Numbered from the stretch's first letter, positions 8,503 through 18,478 are shown. The stretch: DNA of 64,000 nt from Synechocystis sp. PCC 7338 (GCF_018282115.1 NZ_CP054306.1:915488-979487), one strand, 5' to 3'. Notes: generated from the letters alone by a model not told the origin. Made by a program: numbers and translations.

Positions 8503-9219
8503 CTACTCTCCACTGGGACTAATTTCTTCCACTAGCTCCGGGGAACGCCGCTCGGAAAAGCCCCAGGCAAACAGTAGCCCAATCATGGTGATCATCAACA
8601 ATTCCGGGGGCACGAGCTCGGGGTTAATGACTCTGATCAGCAGCCGCAGACCCACCAAACCCACGGTGATAAAACCAGCATCCTTGAGGTGGGTAAAAAT
8701 GTCTAACCAACGGATAAATAAACCCGCTAAAAACCGGAGGGCAATGACCCCAATGGTGCCCCCCGCAATGATCAGCCATAACTGATCCGCCACGGCGATC
8801 GCCGTAGTGACGCTATCGAGGGAAAAGGCTAAATCGGTGAAAGCAATCAGGGGGATCGCTTGCCAAAAGGAACTAAATTCAAAGGTTTTGTGATGATTTT
8901 CCCCTTCATCGGGGGACAGAAAGTAACTCCCCACCAGCCAGAGCAAATATAATGCTCCCGCCAACTCAAACTGCCAATATTGCAACACAAAGGAGGCAGT
9001 GAAAATGAGCAAAACCCTGAGCACATAGGCAATTATTAACCCTGCATTCAAAGCCCGCCGTTGCTGGGCCGGATTGGGGAGCCCCTGAGCAATGGTGGCT
9101 AGGGCAATGGCATTATCCGCCGATAGCACTGCCTCGAGGGCAATTAACACCAGCAACATCAATGGAGTTTTGACAGCAACAGCAAAGGACGAGTTGAACA
9201 GAAAATCTAGGTCAAACAT
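8503..9219 (-). CDS. TerC family integral membrane protein
   Basis: 238 residues from ATG at 9219 (MFDLDFLFNSS); an earlier start at 9426 would add a proline-rich leader and overlap the flotillin gene. The hallmark motif LEAVLSADNAIALA in the first long helix and TDLAFSLDSVTTAIAV in the middle place acidic residues inside the membrane, as in TerC/Alx proteins implicated in metal (manganese, tellurite) handling. About seven membrane segments. In plants the TerC homologue is needed for thylakoid membrane biogenesis. Located 34 bp downstream of nothing on its strand but followed by sucC after 35 bp, so co-transcription is possible. Confidence 0.9.
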   Translation of the reverse strand: MFDLDFLFNSSFAVAVKTPLMLLVLIALEAVLSADNAIALATIAQGLPNPAQQRRALNAGLIIAYVLRVLLIFTASFVLQYWQFELAGALYLLWLVGSYFLSPDEGENHHKTFEFSSFWQAIPLIAFTDLAFSLDSVTTAIAVADQLWLIIAGGTIGVIALRFLAGLFIRWLDIFTHLKDAGFITVGLVGLRLLIRVINPELVPPELLMITMIGLLFAWGFSERRSPELVEEISPSGE

Positions 9220-9370
9220 GGGCACAGGGATAGGTGGAGGCCTGCAGAGACAGACCGGAAAAAACCAAGGTAAACAAGGTTTAATTCCAGCCATTCCGTC
9301 TTCCTTTATTATTAGGGGCTTTGGTGGTGGGCCGCTACCCCCTGCCATTGGCGATCGCCGTTGAGCCCCA

Positions 9371-11377
9371 TCAAATTTCATCTGGGGAAAACTTGGGCCC
9401 AGGGGAGGTTTCAACGTTGCCCCCATGGTCTTCAGCGGCAGGAGGGGGAGTGGGGGAAACCGGCGGTGGATCCTGGAGTAGGGACTTCACCTGTTCCACC
9501 ACGGTGCTGAGTTTACCTTCGTTTAATAGACCATTGAGCAGGGTGAGACCACTGGTGGAAAGCAGTAATTTATTAATGTCCCCGGCGTTCCCCCCATGGC
9601 CATTGCCCCCATTTAAGCCAGGGAAAGAATAAATTCGGGATTCCCCCAATACCCCAGGCTGGGGCGCCAACGATTTAATCAGATCCGGCAATTGGGTGAC
9701 CAGCTCCGGCCAGATGGTTTTCAATAGTTCGGCGGTGCGGTTAGCATTACTCAGGCTGTTCTGGGCGGCGATGATGGCCTTGTGTCCTTCCGCTTCGGCC
9801 ATGGCTTTGTGACGGTTGGCATCGGCTAGGGTCCGGATAGATTCCGCTTCCAGTTCCGCCGCTTGCCTCGCACTTTCCGCCTGACGCCGCCGCCGGAACA
9901 CGTCAATTTCCACCACGTTTTGTTCCGCAATGCGATGTTGCTGGGCATCCTGTTGGGCCACAATTACTGCCAATTTTTGGGATCGTTCCGCCGCTTCCAC
10001 TTCCTGGGCCGTAATAACGCCTGATTCCGCCTCCGCCCGCAGAGCCTCCGCCTCTAACCGTTCCTTTTGTTTATTGGCAATGGCGATCGCCGCCGTTTGT
10101 TCGGTAATTTGAGTTTTTTGTTCTGCCAAAGCAATTTCCGCCTTCGCTTGCAGTTGGGAAGCTTCAATGGTTTTACGGCGCTGAATTTCCGCCACTTCCG
10201 CTTCTTGTTTTTGCAACGCCTGGGTCACTTTTAGTTCCTTATTCCGTTCCTCCAAGGCGATCGCCGAAGCAATTTGACTATTTTGAATGGCCAATTCTTT
10301 TTGAATCCGTTCTTCTTCCACTGCCTGTTCCTGAAGAATTTTATTCCGTTCTTTTTTCGCCTCTTCCTTGTCCTTCGCCTCTTGAATTTCCCGTTGCTGT
10401 TGTGCTTCCTGGGATTCCAATTCCTTCCTTTGGGCTAACTTTAATAGTTCAATTTCTTTTTGTTGGGTAATATTGGCATCTTCCTGCTCCCTCTTGATGG
10501 CCAAACTCTTTTTTTCTGCTTCTAATTCCCCCTGTTCAATGGCCACCCTGGTGGTTAATTCCACCTCCCGTTTTTGTTGGATGGAACGTTGGATCGTTTC
10601 CGTTCTCAGCCGCACCCCCTGGGCATCGAAAAAGTTATTTTCGTCGTAGGTATCACTTTCTTCAATTTCGGAAATGGCAATGTTATTGAGGGTTAAACCA
10701 ACTTTGCGTAAGTCCCCTTGGATCAGGTTCAATACCTCATCAGCAAAGCCTAATTTATCAGAATCTAATTCCGCCAATTTTTTCTTTTTCGCCGCCGCTC
10801 GAATGGCGTCATCAGCCCGTTTTTCCAGGGCATCTTTGATATCCGCTTCCGAAATTTGACCTTTTTTGGAAAGTCGAGCCGCCGCCGTTAAAATTTCATT
10901 GCGGTTGGGGGTAATGCAAACGTAAAAAGTTACCCGCATATAGTCCTGGGTTCGCACGGCCAAATTCCCGGCCCGCACCACGTCAATGGAAATTTCCCGC
11001 AGGGATACCCTGGTAATTTCGTGGAAACCGGGAATGACAATACAACCCCCGTGGAGAATCACCATTTGCTCTTTTTTGAAAACGCCTCCGGTTCTGACCA
11101 AAGCTTCGTTGTTGGGGGCAATGACGTAGAAACGGGTGTAGAGAAAAACGGTTACTAAAATGAGGAAAATGACCGCAATGATCACCACCGGAAAAAATAA
11201 CAGCGGCGATAGACCACCCAAGGCGGAATTATTATCATTGATTGGGGGGTTGGGGGCCTGGGCAATGATTAATTCTTCCCCTGGGGCTCCAGCTTCTGCC
11301 ATGGCCAGCAAGGGACTCGCCTCCGCCGGGATGGAGGGCAACGTTTGGAGAAATTCAAACCAAAATTTACTATGCAT
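9371..11377 (-). CDS. flotillin-like SPFH/band 7 protein
   Basis: 668 residues. A single membrane segment lies near residues 57-82 (LLFFPVVIIAVIFLILV), followed by an SPFH domain (FYVIAPNNEALVRTGG, GGCIVIPGFHEITRVSLREI) to about residue 230 and a very long E/K/Q/A-rich coiled coil to about 560. The tail has a glycine-rich patch (GGNGHGGNAGD). Flotillins oligomerise and organise membrane microdomains; the conserved gene in cyanobacteria is linked to membrane organisation. A good GGAGG precedes the ATG. No NfeD partner is adjacent. Confidence 0.92.
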   Translation of the reverse strand: MHSKFWFEFLQTLPSIPAEASPLLAMAEAGAPGEELIIAQAPNPPINDNNSALGGLSPLLFFPVVIIAVIFLILVTVFLYTRFYVIAPNNEALVRTGGVFKKEQMVILHGGCIVIPGFHEITRVSLREISIDVVRAGNLAVRTQDYMRVTFYVCITPNRNEILTAAARLSKKGQISEADIKDALEKRADDAIRAAAKKKKLAELDSDKLGFADEVLNLIQGDLRKVGLTLNNIAISEIEESDTYDENNFFDAQGVRLRTETIQRSIQQKREVELTTRVAIEQGELEAEKKSLAIKREQEDANITQQKEIELLKLAQRKELESQEAQQQREIQEAKDKEEAKKERNKILQEQAVEEERIQKELAIQNSQIASAIALEERNKELKVTQALQKQEAEVAEIQRRKTIEASQLQAKAEIALAEQKTQITEQTAAIAIANKQKERLEAEALRAEAESGVITAQEVEAAERSQKLAVIVAQQDAQQHRIAEQNVVEIDVFRRRRQAESARQAAELEAESIRTLADANRHKAMAEAEGHKAIIAAQNSLSNANRTAELLKTIWPELVTQLPDLIKSLAPQPGVLGESRIYSFPGLNGGNGHGGNAGDINKLLLSTSGLTLLNGLLNEGKLSTVVEQVKSLLQDPPPVSPTPPPAAEDHGGNVETSPGPKFSPDEI

Positions 11378-11416
11378 GGTGGGCCTCCGGAGGGCAAAAA
11401 TAGCAGTTGTGCAGCG

Positions 11417-12238
11417 TTAAGCATTGGTTAACCAAAATTTGGCAATGTAACCCAAAGCCTTAACCCCATCTCGCCAATTGATTTTCTTTCCTTCAGCAAA
11501 GGTACGGCCATAATAGGCCACCCCCACTTCATAAATTCGCCATCGTCTTGGCGATCGGGTTACCTTCATTGTAAATTCAACTTCAAAACCAAAATCACTA
11601 CAGGTTAAACGCAGGTCTTCCAGCACTTCCCGCCGAAACATTTTGTAACAAACTTCAATATCACTGAGGTTGATATTACAGACCAAATCAATCAAACTGG
11701 TGATCAATTTATTGCCTAAATAATGATGGAAATAGAGCACCCGATGGGGATTGCCATAGAAGCGGGAACCGTACACCACATCGGCCCAACCGCCATTAAT
11801 TAACTTCCACATCGGTTCCCAATCCTCGGGGTCGTATTCCAAATCGGCATCTTGGATAATCAACACATCCCCGGTGGCGGCGGCAAAAGCAGTACGGAGA
11901 GCCCCCCCTTTTCCCTGGTTCTGCCGATGGAAAATTACTTTCACTTCCCATTTTGTTGCCATCACAAAACTATGGCCCTGGCGATCGCCATTGGTTTCCG
12001 CTGATGGGGCTAGGGGAAAACATTGAAACTGGCCCGCTAAATTGAGGTTGGCCAAAATGGGATGCTGTTCCGGATCGCCAAAGGTATCCACCAACCATTG
12101 CCTCGTGCCATCCTTAGAACCATCATCCACCATGACAATTTCCTTCGGTACTTCCGGCAGCACCGTGGTAATTTTTTTGAGGATCTTTTCAATGGTTTGA
12201 ATTTCGTTGTAAATTGGGATGATGACAGAAAGCTTCAT
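11417..12238 (-). CDS. GT2 family glycosyltransferase (polyprenol-phosphate mannosyltransferase-like)
   Basis: 273 residues, GT-A fold: MKLSVIIPIYNE at the N-terminus, VMVDDGSKDGT, the NQGKGGALRTAF loop and the metal-binding IQDADLEYDPEDW near residues 127-139. It resembles dolichyl/undecaprenyl-phosphate sugar transferases, but lacks C-terminal membrane helices. An apparent insertion of about 40 residues (roughly 60-100, with a HIP1 site in its DNA) sits between the nucleotide-binding strand and NQGKGG. It starts upstream of the flotillin gene with 39 bp between them. Confidence 0.85.
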   Translation of the reverse strand: MKLSVIIPIYNEIQTIEKILKKITTVLPEVPKEIVMVDDGSKDGTRQWLVDTFGDPEQHPILANLNLAGQFQCFPLAPSAETNGDRQGHSFVMATKWEVKVIFHRQNQGKGGALRTAFAAATGDVLIIQDADLEYDPEDWEPMWKLINGGWADVVYGSRFYGNPHRVLYFHHYLGNKLITSLIDLVCNINLSDIEVCYKMFRREVLEDLRLTCSDFGFEVEFTMKVTRSPRRWRIYEVGVAYYGRTFAEGKKINWRDGVKALGYIAKFWLTNA

Positions 12239-12416
12239 GGGAATGGGGAAAAGAAAAAGGCTAAACGCTGAGAGATAAATGAGATCGCCTTTAGAGTTAT
12301 ATCATTTTGGGAGGAGAGATAGTACTCTCCGCTAGTTCTTATTCAGAAACTTCTACGGGGCAATTGTCGCCATTTAATTAGCACAATGCAAAAAAACATC
12401 TATAGGGCAAAGAGTA

Positions 12417-13058
12417 ATGAATAATTTGTTGACAAAACCTCTTATAAATAGCTGGATTATCGCAACATGGGATGAATATATTCAGCAATTAGATAATTTA
12501 AAAGATCAATATCTGAAGAGTTATTATTATCAAGGACACATGAGGGTTGAAATGTCCCCTGTCAGTTTTGATCATGGTCAGGATCATGTAATGATAATTT
12601 TTGCAGTGAATTTATTCATTGCCCTCAGACAAATTCCTGCGACGGGCTTGGACACAACTACTTTTCGTAAAAGTGGGGTACGGGAGTGTCAACCGGATGT
12701 GGCTTATTACTTAGGGGAAAATGCTAGGACAATTCCGTCGGGAACAGGCATTGTTAATCTGGATCAATATCCTTCCCCAAACTTGGTTGTGGAAATTTCC
12801 CGGTCTTCCTTATTAGATGATTTGGGAATAAAGAGATCTTTGTATGAGGATTTAGGGGTTAGGGAATATTGGATAGTAGATGTTCAAAAACCCCAATTAT
12901 TTGCTTATTCGGTAGCCAACCTGGGTAGTCAAAGAATTACAACTTCTCAAGTTTTGCCTGGGTTAGAGATTGGAATTTTAGAGGAGGTTTTACAGCGTAG
13001 TCGTCATAGCAATCAGGCAGAGGTGGGATATTGGTTACTAAAGCGATTTCAACAATAG
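12417..13058 (+). CDS. Uma2 family (DUF820) putative endonuclease, second copy
   Basis: 213 residues. Core nuclease-like motifs are CQPDVAYYLGE (near residue 91), PNLVVEISRSSLLDD (near 123) and YEDLGVREYWIVDV (near 142), giving the D...ExS...K/Y pattern of Uma2. It diverges clearly from the copy at 776 and its coding sequence is AT-richer than the neighbouring obg, suggesting separate acquisition rather than local duplication. Function unknown. Confidence 0.85.
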   Translation: MNNLLTKPLINSWIIATWDEYIQQLDNLKDQYLKSYYYQGHMRVEMSPVSFDHGQDHVMIIFAVNLFIALRQIPATGLDTTTFRKSGVRECQPDVAYYLGENARTIPSGTGIVNLDQYPSPNLVVEISRSSLLDDLGIKRSLYEDLGVREYWIVDVQKPQLFAYSVANLGSQRITTSQVLPGLEIGILEEVLQRSRHSNQAEVGYWLLKRFQQ

Positions 13059-13214
13059 CAAAGTTAATAAATAAGGTTTGGATTGAAGTCAATAGGATTG
13101 TTGGTGTAACTCTCTCTCCACTACCATTTATCTACAACTCAATAGAAAATCAAAATCATAGGATTTTTGCAGATTGTGCTAAATTTTGCTTACTAGAGGA
13201 AACTGGACTAAATA

Positions 13215-14321
13215 ATGCAATTTATTGATCAAGCGGAGATCGAAGTACAGGGCGGTAAAGGCGGCGATGGCATGGTGTCCTTTCGGCGAGAAAAGTATGT
13301 GCCAGCGGGGGGGCCTTCCGGCGGCAATGGGGGCTGGGGCGGCTCGGTGATTTTTGAAGCGGATGCCAATCTACAAACCCTGTTGGATTTTCGCTATGCC
13401 AGAATTTTTAAAGCCGATGACGGCAAACGGGGCGGCTCCAGCAATTGCACCGGGGCCAATGGCAAAGATGTGGTGGTGCAAGTTCCCTGTGGCACCATGG
13501 TGTACGACTTGGACGGGGAATGCCTCTTGGGGGATTTAGTCAGCCCTGGGCAACGGCTTTGTGTGGCGGCGGGAGGTAAAGGTGGTTTGGGCAATCAGCA
13601 TTTCCTCAGCAACCGTAATCGGGCTCCGGAATATGCCCTACCAGGATTGGAAGGGGAACAGCGACAACTGCGATTGGAGCTTAAACTGCTGGCGGAAGTA
13701 GGTATTATCGGCCTACCTAATGCGGGAAAATCAACGTTAATTGCGGCTCTATCAGCGGCAAGACCCAAAATTGCCGACTATCCTTTTACTACCCTGGTGC
13801 CCAACCTAGGAGTGGTAAGGAAACCCACCGGGGACGGTACTGTATTCGCCGATATTCCGGGGTTGATTGAAGGTGCGGCGGCAGGCATTGGTTTGGGGCA
13901 CGAATTTCTGCGCCACATTGAACGGACCCGTTTACTCCTCCATGTGTTGGATGTGACCGCTGGGGATCCGATCGCCAATTTTCGGGTGATTCAGCAGGAG
14001 TTAGAAGCCTATGGCCGGGGATTAATGGAAAAACCCCAAATCATTGCCCTGAACAAAATTGATGCGCTGGACGAGGAAATGATCAGGGAAATTGAGGCGG
14101 AATTACAACGGTTCAGTGACGCTCCCTGTTTGCAGATTTCGGCGGCCACCCGCTGGGGCTTGGATAACTTGATGCAACTGGTGTGGCAATGGCTCGATGA
14201 AATGGCCGCAGCGGACGCAGAAGCCCAAAGGTTGCTGGAGTTGGAATTGCAGGCCCAGGCGGCAATGAATAACCCTTTCAACTCTGACGTACCCATTGAC
14301 GGGGCCACTTACTCAAGCTAA
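13215..14321 (+). CDS. obg: Obg family GTPase
   Basis: 368 residues. The glycine-rich Obg fold ([20 protein letters not shown] through KGGLGNQHF) fills residues 1-158. The G domain follows with P-loop GLPNAGKST near 165-173, switch [17 protein letters not shown] and NKID. The C-terminal OCT domain of some homologues is absent; the protein ends after an acidic/Q-rich helix, as in other cyanobacteria. Obg binds the large ribosomal subunit and links ribosome assembly to growth and stress. hliD follows after 54 bp on the same strand. Confidence 0.95.
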   Translation: MQFIDQAEIEVQGGKGGDGMVSFRREKYVPAGGPSGGNGGWGGSVIFEADANLQTLLDFRYARIFKADDGKRGGSSNCTGANGKDVVVQVPCGTMVYDLDGECLLGDLVSPGQRLCVAAGGKGGLGNQHFLSNRNRAPEYALPGLEGEQRQLRLELKLLAEVGIIGLPNAGKSTLIAALSAARPKIADYPFTTLVPNLGVVRKPTGDGTVFADIPGLIEGAAAGIGLGHEFLRHIERTRLLLHVLDVTAGDPIANFRVIQQELEAYGRGLMEKPQIIALNKIDALDEEMIREIEAELQRFSDAPCLQISAATRWGLDNLMQLVWQWLDEMAAADAEAQRLLELELQAQAAMNNPFNSDVPIDGATYSS

Positions 14322-14331
14322 AAGGGAAAGA

Positions 14332-14349
14332 AAGGTAAAGAATTGTAAA
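14332..14349 (-). promoter_or_regulatory. HLR1-like direct repeat upstream of hliD
   Basis: Read on the minus strand this is TTTACAAT, a 2-bp spacer, then TTTACCTT. The known HLR1 element bound by RpaB consists of two (T/G)TTACA(T/A)(T/A) repeats two bases apart; the first copy fits fully and the second has one mismatch. It ends 26 bp before the hliD start codon, a position where a bound regulator would block or assist RNA polymerase. Motif match by eye only. Confidence 0.4.
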
Positions 14350-14375
14350 CCTAGTTAATTATCCGAGAAAATCCC

Positions 14376-14549
14376 ATGAGTGAAGAACTACAACCAAACC
14401 AAACCCCTGTGCAGGAAGACCCTAAATTCGGCTTCAATAACTACGCGGAAAAGCTGAATGGCCGGGCCGCCATGGTGGGATTTCTGCTCATTTTGGTGAT
14501 TGAATATTTCACTAACCAGGGAGTATTGACCTGGTTGGGACTACGGTAA
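14376..14549 (+). CDS. hliD: high-light-inducible protein HliD (SCP/ELIP family)
   Basis: 57 residues, one membrane helix. The chlorophyll-binding motif of the Lhc superfamily is plain: FNNYAEKLNGRAAMVGFLL, with E and NGR in the E-x-x-NGR-x-AM-x-G pattern, followed by EYFTNQGVLTWLGL. The sequence fits HliD, which binds chlorophyll and beta-carotene, pairs with Ycf39 and protects newly made chlorophyll proteins during photosystem II assembly in the thylakoid. It lies 54 bp after obg and may have its own light-regulated promoter. Confidence 0.95.
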   Translation: MSEELQPNQTPVQEDPKFGFNNYAEKLNGRAAMVGFLLILVIEYFTNQGVLTWLGLR

Positions 14550-14648
14550 TAGGTTGGCGCAATTGGCCCATATCTATGGCCAGCAGAGTCGATAGGAAGA
14601 TTAAATCGGATTATTACCCTTGTTCACCACTCAAAAGTTAAAAATTAG

Positions 14649-15422
14649 CTAAAAATTGTCCTTCATCCCCCGGAGCTTGCCAAATACCCGAGCTGGCTCC
14701 GTCAGACCCACCTGAGCTTGAATAACGGGATTGTCCCACCGCAGAAAAGGATTGGTGCGTTTTTCTGTGCCTAACCAAGATGGGATGGTGGCCTGGCCTC
14801 GTTGGCGATCGCCTTGTACTGTCTGGAATCGTTCCTGGAGGTCCCTGTTATCGGGGTCAACGGTGAGGGCAAATTTGAGGTTACCTAGGGTGTATTCGTG
14901 GGCGCACCACAGCCGGGTTTGATCCGGTAATTGCCGCAATTTACTGATGGATTGCACCATCTGGGCGGGAGTGCCTTCAAATAAACGGCCACAGCCCCCG
15001 GCAAAAATGGTATCGCCGCAAAATAAATCCCCTGTAGTTTCCCCAGGCCCTGGAGCAAAGTAATAGGCAATGTGGCCCCTGGTGTGGCCGGGGACAAAAT
15101 AGATGGTTGCTTCCCTACCGCCAAAACTCAGGCGATCGCCATCTTGGAGAAAAATTGTTTGGCCGGGGATGCGTCCCTCGTCTTCTGCTCCCCCGTAAAT
15201 TTTCAAATTGGGATATTGGGCTAGGAGTTCTCGGTTGGCCCCCACATGGTCCCAGTGGTGATGGGTGTTATAAATAGCTACTAAATCAGCCCCTAATTTT
15301 TGTAGGCAGTCCAATACAGGTTTAGCCACCGCCGGATCCACCACTGCGGTCTGATTCCCCTGGCGATCGTGGAGCAAAAAAATATAGTTATCTGCCAGGA
15401 CGGGTAAGCGACGAATATCCAT
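14649..15422 (-). CDS. gloB: hydroxyacylglutathione hydrolase (glyoxalase II)
   Basis: 257 residues, the normal size. The metallo-beta-lactamase motif THHHWDH puts H54, H56, D58 and H59 in the dinuclear metal site; later ligands are in [29 protein letters not shown] and [13 protein letters not shown]. The enzyme hydrolyses S-D-lactoylglutathione to D-lactate and glutathione in methylglyoxal detoxification. The C-terminal NPFLRWDNP is the family's substrate-binding region. It faces hliD convergently. Confidence 0.93.
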   Translation of the reverse strand: MDIRRLPVLADNYIFLLHDRQGNQTAVVDPAVAKPVLDCLQKLGADLVAIYNTHHHWDHVGANRELLAQYPNLKIYGGAEDEGRIPGQTIFLQDGDRLSFGGREATIYFVPGHTRGHIAYYFAPGPGETTGDLFCGDTIFAGGCGRLFEGTPAQMVQSISKLRQLPDQTRLWCAHEYTLGNLKFALTVDPDNRDLQERFQTVQGDRQRGQATIPSWLGTEKRTNPFLRWDNPVIQAQVGLTEPARVFGKLRGMKDNF

Positions 15423-15485
15423 ATAGCTTAGGGTTCGGGGACTGAATGGTTATGTCCATCCTAACCGTGCCAAGGCTGATCAAAA

Positions 15486-16790
15486 TTAGACTTCCCAAGC
15501 CACCACTGCACCCTTGAGGCTATGGCCCCACCAAGGACTGTTATAGGCAGAAGTTTGCAAAGCCCCCCTCTGTAAAGTCCAAGCTAGACCGGGATCAAAC
15601 AAAATTCGCGGCGGATTAAGCTTGGGTAGGCCCAAGCATTGCCGAGGATTCGTGCTCAGGGCACGCCACAGTTCAGTGGCAGTTACCAGACCCTTTTCCA
15701 CTAACCCTTGCCACAAACAGGGCAAAACCAATTCGTAGCCGATCGCCCCGGGGGGAGCTTCCGCAAAGGTTTGGGTTTTTTCTTCGTAGGTAAAGGCGTG
15801 ATGATCCACCGCAATAGCATCAATGACACCGTTTTTAATCCCCTCAATGAGAGCTAAACGATCGCCTTCGTTACCCAGGGGGGGGTCAAAGCGCAAATTG
15901 GGATCGTAGTGGGGCGTATGGGGCGGTAAACCATGGGCGATCGCCCCGTTGCTGAGCAGGAGATGGTGCCAGTTGACGCTAGCGGTGCAATTTAACCCCT
16001 GACTTTTAGCTTGGGCAATTAGTTCGACTCCCCGGGCGGTGGAAATACGCATCAGATGCACGGGGGTCAAATAATGGGGTAATAATTCCAACAAACTGGC
16101 GATCGCCGCCGCTTCGGACATTACCGGATCCGGTGGCAGGCCCAACTGGATCGCCAACGGCCCTTCCCGCATCACCCCATTACCCCGCAGGGAACTGTTG
16201 AGGGGAACCAAAGCTAAAGGTTTGCCGGCCATAGCCCCATATTCCAAAGCCCGCTGTAGTAACCGCCAATCTTGAATTGCGCCCCCATCGCTAAAACCAA
16301 TTACCCCTGCTTGGTCTAGCTCTCCCCATTCCGTTAACTGCTTGCCCTGGTTGCCGTGGGTGACGCTCCCCCACCAGTGGCATTGAACTGTGGCCGCATC
16401 TTCCCCCTGCTCCCGCGGGTGGGCATTTACCCCTGCCATCTGATTTAACCGTTGCTCCAACCATTGCAAAGTTTGGGGCCGATCCAACGGGGGATCGGTG
16501 TTAGGCAAAATGGCTATGTCCCCAAAGCCGCCGGCGATCGCCGTTTGCAGTAATTGGCCGAGGGTTTCCCGGTCTTCGTGGCCAGGCTCACCGCTGTAGC
16601 TGTACAGATCCGCCAAGCTGGGGGCCAAGAGCAAATTGTCTCCGGGAACCACCACCGCATCCGTTGGTATCGGGTGAGAATCATCCTCCACGGCCACAAT
16701 GGCATTGCCCTGTACCATCACCGTCACCCGTATTTCCTTGCCCTGTATGGGATCTAGGCAACGAACCTGGGGTCGACATTGCGTTTCCAT
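15486..16790 (-). CDS. pyrC: dihydroorotase-like protein lacking catalytic histidines
   Basis: 434 residues, collinear with class I dihydroorotases (GDNLLLAPSLADL, AGGFGDIAILPNTDPP, GFSDGGAI, DPPLG, IDAIAVDHHAF). The zinc ligands are mostly gone: the HxHxRDPG motif reads LYSYSGEPG, the VHICHVST histidine is R in VHLMRIST, the histidine expected after FSDDG is missing, and DHAPH is DHHAF. The two aspartates remain. It is therefore probably a non-catalytic paralogue like PyrC' of Pseudomonas, which structurally supports aspartate transcarbamoylase. A true DHOase should be elsewhere in the genome. Confidence 0.85.
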   Translation of the reverse strand: METQCRPQVRCLDPIQGKEIRVTVMVQGNAIVAVEDDSHPIPTDAVVVPGDNLLLAPSLADLYSYSGEPGHEDRETLGQLLQTAIAGGFGDIAILPNTDPPLDRPQTLQWLEQRLNQMAGVNAHPREQGEDAATVQCHWWGSVTHGNQGKQLTEWGELDQAGVIGFSDGGAIQDWRLLQRALEYGAMAGKPLALVPLNSSLRGNGVMREGPLAIQLGLPPDPVMSEAAAIASLLELLPHYLTPVHLMRISTARGVELIAQAKSQGLNCTASVNWHHLLLSNGAIAHGLPPHTPHYDPNLRFDPPLGNEGDRLALIEGIKNGVIDAIAVDHHAFTYEEKTQTFAEAPPGAIGYELVLPCLWQGLVEKGLVTATELWRALSTNPRQCLGLPKLNPPRILFDPGLAWTLQRGALQTSAYNSPWWGHSLKGAVVAWEV

Positions 16791-16909
16791 TTAACCTTTT
16801 AACCTCGGGGGAACGACGGCACAAAAATCCCCCTAAAATCCTAGCAAAGTTGGGCAACCTTTCCGGATCCTGGGGGTTAACTGTACTTTTGGGTTAGGTC
16901 AATCACGGC

Positions 16910-18238
16910 TTAGTCTTCAAAGGCAATCTCCACCCCTTTTTCTGTTTGACCATGTTCAACAATATCGAGCCCCACTTTTTCCTGGGACGGTTTTACCCGC
17001 AACATGCCCCAAAGGTCCAGGAGGTAGAAAAGGAAAAACATGGTGATGAAGGCCCAAAAGGGAATCACCAAGGAGCCAACGATTTGGGCACTGAGTTTAT
17101 GTTCAATGTTGGTGCTGAAAATGCCCACGGCAATCCCCCCCCAAATGCCACATAAACCGTGCACAGGCCAAGCGCCCACCCCGTCGTCAATGCGTAGACG
17201 ATCCAACAGCTTCGTGCCCAGCACCGACAAAATGCCTGCCACCGCCCCAATGGCGATCGCCGACCAGTTACTAACGGCGTCACAACCGGCAGTAATACCC
17301 ACCAAGCCGCCCAAAATACCATTGAGGGTCACCAGCAAGTTGGCTTTATGTTTAGCTTCCGTAATCCAGTCGAAGGCTAGGGCCGCTAATCCACCAGCGG
17401 CGGCGGAAAGGGTAGTGTTCACTGCAATTAACATGGTGGTATTGGTGTTTAGAGCCCCCACAAAGGCCAATTGGCTGCCGGGGTTAAAGCCATACCAGCC
17501 CACCCAGAGAATAAACACCCCCAGGGAACTGGAAGTAATCCCCTGATAACCTAGACTGTTAATTTTGTTACCCTCAAAACGCCCAATGCGTGGCCCCATC
17601 ACCACCACAGCGGCCAGGGCAGCAAATCCCCCCACCGCATGCACCAGAATCGAACCGGCAAAATCATGGAATCCCAATTGGTCAAGCCAGCCTCCACCCC
17701 ACTTCCAGTAACCACTGATGGGATAGACCAACCCAGTAATGACAGCGGAGTAAATTAGGTAGGCTTTGAAATACATCCTCCCCATGACCGCCCCGGAGAC
17801 AATAGTGGCCGCCGTGGCCGCAAAGGCCGCTTGGAACAACCAATCCACCTGGGGACTAAGGCCTTCCACGTTATTTGGGGTGTTGGCAATGCCAAAGCCA
17901 CTCCAGCCAAAAAAGCCTCCCAATACTGGAGTTTCGCCGTACATGACGCTGTAGCCAAAGAGGAAGTAAAGTAATACCCCCACACAAACATCAAAAGTGT
18001 TCTTAAAGAGCACATTAACTGTATTTTTGTGGGAAGACAGTCCCGCTTCCAACATAGCAAAGCCAGCCTGCATGAACAGTACTAAAACCGCTGCGGCCAG
18101 TAAGAATAAATTATTAATTGCATAGGTAACTTCTGCAATGGAAATGGTTTCTGTTTGGGCCTGGGCCACCCCGACAAATAAAAATGCCAGCATAGCGCCC
18201 AGGGCATAACGGGCAAGGGGAAAAATTTTGGGTTTCAT
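16910..18238 (-). CDS. amt: Amt family ammonium transporter
   Basis: 442 residues. A cleavable signal-like N-terminus (LGAMLAFLFVGVAQAQ) is followed by eleven membrane helices. Family motifs include FWLQ-like FMQAGFAMLEAG, DFAGSILVHAVGGFAALA and the pore region VHGLCGIWGG with conserved histidines. It moves ammonium across the plasma membrane. No PII (glnB) gene is adjacent. The upstream 240 bp hold a near match to an NtcA site but not a convincing one. Confidence 0.95.
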   Translation of the reverse strand: MKPKIFPLARYALGAMLAFLFVGVAQAQTETISIAEVTYAINNLFLLAAAVLVLFMQAGFAMLEAGLSSHKNTVNVLFKNTFDVCVGVLLYFLFGYSVMYGETPVLGGFFGWSGFGIANTPNNVEGLSPQVDWLFQAAFAATAATIVSGAVMGRMYFKAYLIYSAVITGLVYPISGYWKWGGGWLDQLGFHDFAGSILVHAVGGFAALAAVVVMGPRIGRFEGNKINSLGYQGITSSSLGVFILWVGWYGFNPGSQLAFVGALNTNTTMLIAVNTTLSAAAGGLAALAFDWITEAKHKANLLVTLNGILGGLVGITAGCDAVSNWSAIAIGAVAGILSVLGTKLLDRLRIDDGVGAWPVHGLCGIWGGIAVGIFSTNIEHKLSAQIVGSLVIPFWAFITMFFLFYLLDLWGMLRVKPSQEKVGLDIVEHGQTEKGVEIAFED

Positions 18239-18478
18239 TGCCTGGACTAAATCAACTCCCTGGAAAAAGTGAGATTTTTCCTAAGATTGCATCTTGGGAG
18301 GGACTGAATTGTTCACCACCAACTTTTGTCACTGTTTGTCCACAATTTATAAAATTGGGACAAGTAGTACGCAGATGATATTTGGGTTCCATTCTAGTGA
18401 GTAGGGGAAGTACACGCTACACTGGGAAGGAGGGGAATTACTCCTCTTCTGCAAAGCTTGCATTGGCAGGAACGCTCT

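Noticed and set aside
18367-18380. GTA-N8-ATA upstream of amt, a near NtcA site
   Set aside because: The palindrome half-site is imperfect and the spacing to the best -10 (15 bp) is wrong for class II NtcA activation.
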